Shown here piece after piece: positions 14,581 to 20,950 of a stretch of DNA of 47,406 nucleotides. The position numbers and the translations under genes were made by a program. Origin of the DNA: Bacteroidales bacterium. GTDB lineage: Bacteria; Bacteroidota; Bacteroidia; Bacteroidales; P3. Position 1 is the first letter of the stretch; each line of letters begins with the position of its first letter. The notes below the pieces were generated by a model that was given only the letters and a program-made list of their open reading frames with translations, searched no databases and had not been told where the DNA came from. Location: contig JAEEHQ010000146.1 in NCBI GenBank assembly GCA_016280915.1, positions 1 to 47,406 on the forward strand. The letters run 5' to 3'.

Positions 14581-16445
14581 AGAATAAAGTCGTAGATGCC
14601 TTCTTGAGCCTGTCCGTTATAGAACGAAAGCGTGCGCAGGCGAGTGCCTTTGGGCAGGCGAATAGGGCCTGTGTAGATGCTGCATTCGGGTGTGGGGTCG
14701 CTGCCGTCGGTGGTGTAGTAGACATAAGTGCCGGCAACCTCGGTAGAGAGGGTTACCAGGTAATCGTCCTCGTTGTGGGTTTTTATGACGGTGGGCTTGA
14801 AGGAACCTTTGCAGGGCTTGTAGCCGAAACAACGCATGCGCTGTTTTTGGTGCTCAATCTTCGTTTGGAAATGGGACCAGCTTTTATTTTCGGGTAGCGA
14901 CCAAAAACATTCCGCCAGGGCGCATAGGCGAGGAAGCAGAAAGTATTCGGCCTGTTCGTAGTTGGCGATATAGCCGGTCCATAAGACTGCTTCGCCACCC
15001 CAGCAGTAGGGTTGTAGGTCAGAGGTGAGACTCTTGGGCATCGGGTCAAACTGATAGCACTTAGAGAGGGGAAGATACTGTGGGAAAGCCATCAGATGAA
15101 AGGCGGTGTCTGCCTGATAGGAGTCGAGGTCGCAGTACTCGGCATTGGCGTTGATCACTCCGAGTCCTCGTATGGTGCCTCGATGAATGGTGCTGTCGCC
15201 CATGGTGGCCATGATTGCCGCTTCAGAACTGAGATTGTTGCATGTGAGGATTTCGTCCCAGCCAATGATGCGTTTTCCTTTGCGGGAGAGATGTTCCTCA
15301 ATATGGGTGACGAGCCAGTTGAGCAGTCCCACCTCGTCGGCGAGTCCTTCATGCCGGATACGGCTCTGACATTTGGGACAGTTTTCCCAGTTCTCGGTGT
15401 TGATATTGTCAATGCCTATGTGAATAAATTCGCTTGGAAAGAGCAGGGCAATCTCGTCGAGTATGTCGTCGATGAACCGGATGACATCGTCGTTGCCGGC
15501 GCAGAGTGTGGCCTTGTGTGGCCAACAGGGACCTAAGGCAACGGTGTATGTGGCATGGTCGCAAGAAAACTCAGGATGGGCAGCAAGGATGGCGCTGGCA
15601 TGGGCGGGGATGTCAATCTCGGGTATGACCTCGATGTTGCGTTCTTGGGCGTATTGGACTATCTCGGCGATGTCGGCTTTTGTGTAGAAACCACCATAGG
15701 TAGACTCCTCTCCGGGTCGGGCGGGCTCCTCTTCGCCCCAGGGAATGCCCGAACGGTCTGCTCGCCAAGAACCCACATCGTTCAGCTCGGGGTATTTCTC
15801 TATCTCAATACGCCATCCTTGGTCGTCACTCAAGTGCCAGTGGAACTTATTCAGCTTGTGAGCTGCCATGATGTCGAGGTGCCGTTTAATCTGCTTGACA
15901 GGGATGAAATGCCGACAAACGTCGAGGTGGCTGCCACGCCACGGAAAACGAGGATAGTCAAGGATGGTGCATTCCGGCAGGGTGATATGGCCGTGAGGCT
16001 GCTGGTGCAGGTCTTCCGGCAGCATTTGTATGAAAGTCTCAAAGGCATAGATCAGCCCGGCCTCTGTGTTGGCACTAATAAAAATGCCGTCTGGCAGCAC
16101 CTGCAGGAGGTAACCCTCCTCTCCCAGCGATGGATTGATTGTGTCGTTGAGGGTGATGGTGATGCTTCCACGGTTGGGAGTGCCGATGAAAGCCGGTCGA
16201 ATATGCATCTTCCGGAGCGTGTTGGTGATGAATTTGGTGGTAGAAGAGTTCTGTGCAAGGTTCTCAAAGTAAAGCTTGGTGCGGGAGGAAATGCTGAAAG
16301 AGCGAGCCTTTTGCACCATGTAGGCGGGCTCGGGGATGATATGGTATTCAGTCACCTCGGCATTCTTTTCGTCACATGATGTCATTACAATCATCATGAT
16401 GAAAGCGAGAATTGGACTCCAGTATTTTATATATTTAGACCTCAT
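14577..16445 (-). CDS. GH20 family (beta-hexosaminidase-like) lipoprotein with altered catalytic residues
   Basis: 622 residues from the ATG at 16445. The longer frame to 16460 would begin inside the -7 box at 16458-16465, so I reject that start. Signal peptide with lipobox MTSC (Cys24). Residues about 30-150 are the GH20b-like N-domain, then the (beta/alpha)8 domain with WRGSHLDVCRHF, KFHWHLSDDQGWRIEI, EVIPEIDIPAHA and WDEIL. The GH20 catalytic Asp-Glu pair, normally HxGGDE, reads HIGIDN here: Asp346 is kept and the acid/base Glu is Asn347 (codon 15405-15407). The usual WTE reads WTG. It may bind N-acetylhexosamine or chitobiose-type sugars without cutting. It heads an operon with hydE and a DMT exporter. 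Confidence 0.85.
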   Translation of the reverse strand: MRSKYIKYWSPILAFIMMIVMTSCDEKNAEVTEYHIIPEPAYMVQKARSFSISSRTKLYFENLAQNSSTTKFITNTLRKMHIRPAFIGTPNRGSITITLNDTINPSLGEEGYLLQVLPDGIFISANTEAGLIYAFETFIQMLPEDLHQQPHGHITLPECTILDYPRFPWRGSHLDVCRHFIPVKQIKRHLDIMAAHKLNKFHWHLSDDQGWRIEIEKYPELNDVGSWRADRSGIPWGEEEPARPGEESTYGGFYTKADIAEIVQYAQERNIEVIPEIDIPAHASAILAAHPEFSCDHATYTVALGPCWPHKATLCAGNDDVIRFIDDILDEIALLFPSEFIHIGIDNINTENWENCPKCQSRIRHEGLADEVGLLNWLVTHIEEHLSRKGKRIIGWDEILTCNNLSSEAAIMATMGDSTIHRGTIRGLGVINANAEYCDLDSYQADTAFHLMAFPQYLPLSKCYQFDPMPKSLTSDLQPYCWGGEAVLWTGYIANYEQAEYFLLPRLCALAECFWSLPENKSWSHFQTKIEHQKQRMRCFGYKPCKGSFKPTVIKTHNEDDYLVTLSTEVAGTYVYYTTDGSDPTPECSIYTGPIRLPKGTRLRTLSFYNGQAQEGIYDFIL

Positions 16446-16457
16446 CGTTTTAAAATG

Positions 16458-16465
16458 CAAAGATA
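16458..16465 (-). promoter_or_regulatory. -7 box (TATCTTTG) of the GH20-hydE-DMT operon
   Basis: Exact TAnnTTTG match on the minus strand, 12 bases before the ATG at 16445, giving a very short leader. It decides the start codon of the GH20-like protein. Confidence 0.75.
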
Positions 16466-16570
16466 CGAAAAAAAAATGTCGTGTGGGGTGGTTGTCATGG
16501 GCATTAAGAAATTTTATAGGTTAGACAATATTTATTTGAGCTTTGCGTTAAGAGGGAAAAATAAAGCAAA

Positions 16571-18061
16571 ATGGCACAACGATCGCTGAAAAACCTGGTC
16601 TCTGACACCATGATATACGGCATGAGCAGTATAGTAGGACGTTTCTTAAACTACCTGCTGGTGCCCCTCTACACTTATAAGATTGCAGCTGAGAGCGGTG
16701 GCTATGGCATAGTGACGAATGTCTATGCCCTCACCGCTTTGATGCTGGTGATGCTCACCTTCGGCATGGAGACCACCTTTTTCTATTTTGCCAATAAGTA
16801 CAAGCAGCGTTCCGACACGGTTTTCTCTACCGCATTGCTGTCTGTTGGCGGCGAGGCTGCCTTATTTGTGGTTCTGCTCTTCTGTTTCATCACACCCATA
16901 TCCACGTGGCTCGGATTTGCCCATCATCCCGAATTCCTGCAGATGATGGGTGTGGTGGTGGCTCTGGATGCCTTTCAGGCCATTCTTTTTGCCTTGTTGA
17001 GGTATCAGGGTCGTGCATGGAAGTTTGCTTTTCTAAAGCTGCTTTTCATCGTGTGCAATATTGGTTTGAATCTCTTTATCTTCTTGGTGGCACCAGGCCT
17101 GAAGGAGTCCCATCCTGCGCTCATGTCTTGGTACGACCCCACCTACCAGGTGGGCTATATCTTCCTTGTCAACCTCGTTTGCACGGCAAGCATCACGCTC
17201 TTCTTCATCCCCGAGTTGCGCAAGCTGCGCTATGGCATCGACTGGGCTTTGCTCAAAGAAATGCTCCGTTACACTTGGCCCTTGCTCCTTTTCGGCATCG
17301 CCGGCATTTTAAACCAAGTGGCCGACAAGATTTGTTTCCGCTTCATCATCCCAGGGGTCGAAGGCGACGTACAGTTGGGCATCTATGGCGCCTGTTCCAA
17401 GATTGCCATGATTATGGCCATGATCACCCAGGCTTTCCGTTATGCCTACGAGCCCTTTGTTTTTGGTAGTGGCAGAGACAAGGAGGGGAAAGAAAGCCAG
17501 GCTTTGGTGATGAAATACTTCGTCATGTTTGCTCTTTTTGCCTTTCTGGCGGTCATGGCCTATTTGGATGTGCTTAAATTTTTGGTCGACGACGATTATT
17601 GGGAGGGCCTGAAAGTAGTGCCTATTGTCATGATGGCAGAGATTTTCATGAGTGTCTATTTCAATCTCTCTTTCTGGTACAAACTGAAGGAGGAAACCTG
17701 GTGGGGCGCTATCTTCTCCGCAATAGGCTGTGCGGTATTGTTGGCGGTTAACTTCATCTTTGTGCCTAAGTATGGCTATATGGCCTGTGCCTGGGGCGGT
17801 GTGGCCGGCTACGGCACCTGCATGCTGCTCTCCTATCTGGTGGGCCGTAAGCGAAGCCCTGTACCCTACAAACTTGGCCCCCTGTTTGGCTATTTCCTGT
17901 TGGCAATGGCACTCTATGCGGTGACTGTGTGGATGAAACCAGCTCAATTGGGTTGGGAACTGGCACTCAACACCATGCTGCTGCTCGTCTATGTTGCCGT
18001 GATTCTCTATAATGAGCAACCTCTGGTGAAACAAGTGTTGGGCAAAATAAGAAAAAAATAG
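16571..18061 (+). CDS. Wzx-like polysaccharide flippase (MOP superfamily)
   Basis: 496 residues with 12-14 hydrophobic helices. The N-terminal pattern SDTMIYGMSSIVGRFLNYLL is that of the polysaccharide biosynthesis/oligosaccharidyl-lipid flippase family common in Bacteroidetes. It likely flips an undecaprenyl-linked glycan (LPS O-unit, capsule or similar) to the periplasm. It stands alone, but fits with the initiating transferase at 9495 and the glycosyltransferases at 28562-30565. No clear -7 box was found upstream. Confidence 0.9.
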   Translation: MAQRSLKNLVSDTMIYGMSSIVGRFLNYLLVPLYTYKIAAESGGYGIVTNVYALTALMLVMLTFGMETTFFYFANKYKQRSDTVFSTALLSVGGEAALFVVLLFCFITPISTWLGFAHHPEFLQMMGVVVALDAFQAILFALLRYQGRAWKFAFLKLLFIVCNIGLNLFIFLVAPGLKESHPALMSWYDPTYQVGYIFLVNLVCTASITLFFIPELRKLRYGIDWALLKEMLRYTWPLLLFGIAGILNQVADKICFRFIIPGVEGDVQLGIYGACSKIAMIMAMITQAFRYAYEPFVFGSGRDKEGKESQALVMKYFVMFALFAFLAVMAYLDVLKFLVDDDYWEGLKVVPIVMMAEIFMSVYFNLSFWYKLKEETWWGAIFSAIGCAVLLAVNFIFVPKYGYMACAWGGVAGYGTCMLLSYLVGRKRSPVPYKLGPLFGYFLLAMALYAVTVWMKPAQLGWELALNTMLLLVYVAVILYNEQPLVKQVLGKIRKK

Positions 18062-18087
18062 GTTATTGGTGCTCAATCGCAATCCAT

Positions 18088-18120
18088 TACTTTTGTCTTG
18101 CAAAGATACACCCAAAAGTA
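18088..18120. promoter_or_regulatory. Cluster of three -7 boxes without a matching gene
   Basis: TACTTTTG on the plus strand (18088-18095), and on the minus strand TATCTTTG (18108-18101) and TACTTTTG (18120-18113). Plus-strand transcription would run antisense into the small lipoprotein gene. Minus-strand transcription would run antisense into the flippase gene. Confidence 0.35.
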
Positions 18121-18333
18121 AAGTTTTTTCACTCAAAGTGGCGACAGAGTCATCATCGACAAGATAAAGTTAATCCCTTAGTACGTTGTAGTTGCAGATT
18201 GCAAATCCTGCCCAACGGCACAAACATCAGCTGGGTCGGAACATTCACTAGGTCGGGCCAGAACAACCGACGGGTCGAATTTGGTGTCTGACGCATAATA
18301 TCACGAATTGGATTACATGGGGCAGGTTTATTT

Positions 18334-18476
18334 CACATGAATTATCATGAATTAACCATGAATGGCTGACGCGGACTTTTATGTCTCACATAAATCGCAG
18401 AAGGATTGGGTTAAGGAATTATAGGGTGATTGAAAATCCTTATAATATTTTCGTCAGATTACAAATCTGCCGCAAC
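18334..18476 (+). repeat. Composite dispersed repeat, copy 3 (diverged)
   Basis: Module B (ATGAATTATCATGAATTAAC, GGCTGACGCGG) and module A (GATTGAAAATCCTTATAAT, CGTCAGATTACAAATCTGCC) in the same order as the copies at 1459 and 2442, but with more changes and a longer gap between the modules. Confidence 0.65.
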
Positions 18477-18538
18477 TGAGCGGTCCCTATAAAGACAACA
18501 AGTGTATTTACTATTGCTTATCCTTCGGGTTGCTTCCT

Positions 18539-18757
18539 TTATTCGTTATAAACCCATTCGCATACCGAGTAGCGTTGGGTGGCGAGGCCTGACATGAATC
18601 GCATCTCAGAGCAGGTTTTGCCCTGCGACGAGAGCTCCTCTGGGGTGAAGTAGTCGGCACTTTGATTGTACTTGATGCAGCGGCAACGTTTATTGCAGCT
18701 GCCAAGGGTGAGGATTGCAAGGAGAAGAATGGAGATATAGAGCAATTTTCTTTTCAT
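18539..18757 (-). CDS. Small cysteine-rich lipoprotein (paralogue 1)
   Basis: 72 residues. Signal peptide and lipobox LGSC (Cys21), then NKRCRC, giving a CxC four residues after the lipidated Cys, and two further Cys (TCSEM and VCEWV). The pattern C-x3/5-C-x-C-x(about 20)-C-S-x(15-30)-C is shared with the two other tiny lipoproteins of this operon. No family is recognised. It is likely an envelope protein with two disulfide or metal-binding thiol pairs. It is the last gene of the operon, 33 bases after the MauE-thioredoxin gene. Confidence 0.75.
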   Translation of the reverse strand: MKRKLLYISILLLAILTLGSCNKRCRCIKYNQSADYFTPEELSSQGKTCSEMRFMSGLATQRYSVCEWVYNE

Positions 18758-18790
18758 ATAGATGGGGGTGGATGTTTGTATGGGTTGGGA

Positions 18791-19717
18791 TTACTTGAGG
18801 AAGTCGACGATTTGTTGTTCGTCGATGTTGCGGTAATGGGATGTGGCTACCACTTGGCCGTCTTGCATCAGGAATAGGATGGGACGCTGCCCATAGGTGA
18901 TGAGTGAATAGGTGTTGAGGTCGATTTGGTAGGCCGGACGGAGGAAGGTATGGGTGTCGAGGGTGAGGGGGGCAATGGTGCTGTCCTGACTGGGGGTGAA
19001 GTAGAGAAAGGCGGTGGAATCGAGGTTGTTGCGCTGACAGATGTGGGTTAGCTTTTCGTCGGTCATCTGGCAGAACTGACAGCCAGGGGTGAGAAAGGCC
19101 ACCACGTGTTTGCCGTGTGAGAGTTGAAGGCTGTGGAGCACGCCGCCAGGGGCGTTGGCGTGGTCTAGCTCCTCCTTGTTGTACACTTCCTGCGAGGGAC
19201 CAAAAAGCCAGTTGTCGGGGGCTGAGCGGAAGAAGATTGTGACGGTGGGGACCAGCAGGATGGGCAGCCAGATGTACCAACGGGGGCGCCACGCCCACGG
19301 TTTTGCGCCCATGGCAAAGACCAGGGCGACGAGGAGGAGGATGTTTTTGATGATGGACTTGGCTGGGTCGATTTCGACCAGCGGCCCCATGCAATGGCAG
19401 CTATCGGTGCGTCCGATGAGGGTGGCATAGCCAAGGAAGAGGGTAAACAGGACCAGCATGAGCATTGCGCATGTGTCTACCCACCGATTGAAAATGTTGG
19501 CAAGGAGTCCGATGCCAATTAGAACCTCGGCACAGATAACCAACCGCGCGACGAGGAAGGACAGGTTGAGCGACAGCAGGTTGTATGAAAAGATGTAGAT
19601 TTCAAACTGGTCGATGCCGACGAGTTTGGCAAGGGCCGAGACGATGAAAAAAACACCCAGCAGCATTCGCACGACGAGTGCTGCCAGACGAAGGGGTTTG
19701 TTGCGGAAAGGTGTCAA
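18791..19717 (-). CDS. MauE/DoxX-like membrane protein fused to a thioredoxin-like domain
   Basis: 308 residues. Residues 1-140 form a four-helix MauE/DoxX-type membrane domain with a CHC motif (C107, C109) in SCHCMGP. This is the equivalent of the CxC found in many Bacteroidetes MauE-like proteins. A fifth helix (about 147-163) leads to a TlpA/thioredoxin-like domain (about 185-308) with active site CQFC (213-216) in FLTPGCQFCQ and a cis-Pro-like PILFLMQDG. It probably passes electrons or disulfides across the membrane to extracytoplasmic thiols. It lies in the middle of an operon of three cysteine-rich lipoproteins, which are the obvious candidate substrates. Its start overlaps the preceding stop (ATGA). 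Confidence 0.85.
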   Translation of the reverse strand: MTPFRNKPLRLAALVVRMLLGVFFIVSALAKLVGIDQFEIYIFSYNLLSLNLSFLVARLVICAEVLIGIGLLANIFNRWVDTCAMLMLVLFTLFLGYATLIGRTDSCHCMGPLVEIDPAKSIIKNILLLVALVFAMGAKPWAWRPRWYIWLPILLVPTVTIFFRSAPDNWLFGPSQEVYNKEELDHANAPGGVLHSLQLSHGKHVVAFLTPGCQFCQMTDEKLTHICQRNNLDSTAFLYFTPSQDSTIAPLTLDTHTFLRPAYQIDLNTYSLITYGQRPILFLMQDGQVVATSHYRNIDEQQIVDFLK

Positions 19718-19947
19718 TCTTTAGCCTCCGTGCAGGTGACCTCTTCCATTTCGCGGATGAGTTTGCCTTCAATCAGGCGTTCGAAACCAAGACGGGTGAT
19801 GGAGGAGCAGCGGAAGCCGGCATCGGCGTTGACGTAGGTCACCACGTTTTCGTTGTCAACATTGACGCACTGGCAACGGCGTTCTTTGCTGCAGCCGCTA
19901 AGGAGCAACAGGGCTGCGGCGAGCAGGGAAAAGATGTATTTCTTCAT
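19714..19947 (-). CDS. Small cysteine-rich lipoprotein (paralogue 2)
   Basis: 77 residues from ATG 19947; the open frame runs further upstream, but a normal signal peptide begins here. Lipobox LSGC (Cys19) is followed by SKERRCQC, then FRCSSI and VTCTE. It has the same Cys layout as its two neighbours: a CxC shortly after the lipid Cys, a Cys-Ser in the middle and a Cys near the end. The stop overlaps the MauE-thioredoxin start by four bases, which ties the two translationally. Function is unknown. Confidence 0.75.
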   Translation of the reverse strand: MKKYIFSLLAAALLLLSGCSKERRCQCVNVDNENVVTYVNADAGFRCSSITRLGFERLIEGKLIREMEEVTCTEAKD

Positions 19948-19954
19948 GGCGGTT

Positions 19955-20203
19955 TTACTTTTGATAAACAATGTTGGTGTCGGCCTCGAAAGGATAGTCG
20001 GTGCAGACGATGTTGTCGACGTGGGAAGAGTCGAGGGCGTCGAAATAGGTGACGTGGTTGAGCTGGCTGCAGCTGCCATGTTTGATGGTGATGATGCGGG
20101 TGGACTGCGTACCGATGATGGAGCAGCGGCAGTTCTTCTCTTTGGCGCAGGAGGCACACAGCACAAGGGCAGCAACACCTATTAGGGTTAAAACTTTCTT
20201 CAT
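19955..20203 (-). CDS. Small cysteine-rich lipoprotein (paralogue 3)
   Basis: 82 residues from ATG 20203; an in-frame upstream extension to 20257 would run through the promoter and is rejected. Lipobox CASC (Cys19), then AKEKNCRC, GSCSQL and IVCTDY. It is the first gene of the operon, 7 bases before paralogue 2. It belongs to the same unnamed family as its neighbours. Confidence 0.75.
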   Translation of the reverse strand: MKKVLTLIGVAALVLCASCAKEKNCRCSIIGTQSTRIITIKHGSCSQLNHVTYFDALDSSHVDNIVCTDYPFEADTNIVYQK

Positions 20204-20227
20204 ATACTCTCGGATTATTTCAAAATG

Positions 20228-20235
20228 CAAAAATA
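20228..20235 (-). promoter_or_regulatory. -7 box (TATTTTTG) of the cysteine-rich lipoprotein operon
   Basis: Matches TAnnTTTG on the minus strand, 24 bases before the ATG at 20203. It abuts the terminator of the upstream methyltransferase gene. Confidence 0.6.
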
Positions 20236-20236
20236 C

Positions 20237-20266
20237 AAAAAAAAAAAGATATAGCATCTTTTTTTT
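20237..20266. terminator. Bidirectional intrinsic terminator
   Basis: A run followed by AGAT, loop, then ATCT and a T run. On the minus strand it lies 31 bases after the O-methyltransferase stop and just before the next operon's promoter. The stem is largely A-T. Confidence 0.55.
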
Positions 20267-20296
20267 GTATTTTTAGATGGAACCATTGGGTGGGCC

Positions 20297-20938
20297 TCAA
20301 CCTTTCACGCGGCAGAGCATGAGGCCGTCGCGAAGGGGGAGGAGGATATTTTGGATGCGAGGGTCGGAGGTGAGAGTGTCGTTGAGGTGCTGGATGATGC
20401 GTGTGGAACGGTCGCAGCGCAGTTGCGTTTCGGGCTCTTCTACGACACGGCCGTACCAGAGCATATTGTCGAAGATGATCAGTCCTCCAGGGCGCATCTT
20501 GGGCAGAATGATGTTGTAGTAGTGTTCATAGTTGGTTTTGTCGGCATCGATGAAAGCTAGGTCGATGTTGTTGGGCAGGGTGGGGAGGATGTCGAGGGCT
20601 TGTCCGATGTGGAGTTGGATGAGGTCGGATACTTCTGCCATCTGGGCATGGCTGCGAATGATGGCTTCGTATTCCTCGTTGGCCTCGATGACATGTAGGG
20701 TGCCGCCTGGGCGCATGCCGCGGGCGATGCAGATGGCTCCATAGCCGGCAAAGCTGCCCACCTCAACAGCCAGGGTGGGGGATGCCAGCCTGGTGAGCAT
20801 GTGCAGGAGCGTGCCCTGATAAGGAGTGGACGACATGTGGGGGTTGGCGGTGTGGAGGGCGATGCTGCGGTAGATGTCGTTCAGCACCTTGTCGGGCGCA
20901 CTAGTATGCTGTGCGCAATAATCCTCGAGGGTGTTCAT
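20297..20938 (-). CDS. Class I SAM-dependent O-methyltransferase
   Basis: 213 residues, of the caffeoyl-CoA/catechol O-methyltransferase type (Methyltransf_3). Motif I is VEVGSFAGYGAI (about 59-70), HVIEANEE is the acidic loop that binds SAM ribose, FIDADKTNYEHYY carries the metal-binding Asp, and GGLIIFDNMLWYGRV follows. It methylates a hydroxyl on a small molecule; the bacterial substrate is unknown. It starts 12 bases after ftsK and is co-transcribed with it. Confidence 0.9.
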   Translation of the reverse strand: MNTLEDYCAQHTSAPDKVLNDIYRSIALHTANPHMSSTPYQGTLLHMLTRLASPTLAVEVGSFAGYGAICIARGMRPGGTLHVIEANEEYEAIIRSHAQMAEVSDLIQLHIGQALDILPTLPNNIDLAFIDADKTNYEHYYNIILPKMRPGGLIIFDNMLWYGRVVEEPETQLRCDRSTRIIQHLNDTLTSDPRIQNILLPLRDGLMLCRVKG

Positions 20939-20950
20939 GCTTTGTGACGG

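Larger units (their letters stand above)
18062..18538. other. 477-bp noncoding stretch with orphan promoters and repeats
   Basis: Begins with a cluster of three consensus -7 boxes, then a stretch with several GGGTCGG/GGTCGGG-like words (18230-18285), then the third copy of the composite repeat. No gene is visible. Confidence 0.65.

Noticed and set aside
16446..16460. Upstream start of the GH20-like protein
   Set aside because: The ATG at 16460 lies within the -7 box at 16458-16465, upstream of the expected transcription start.
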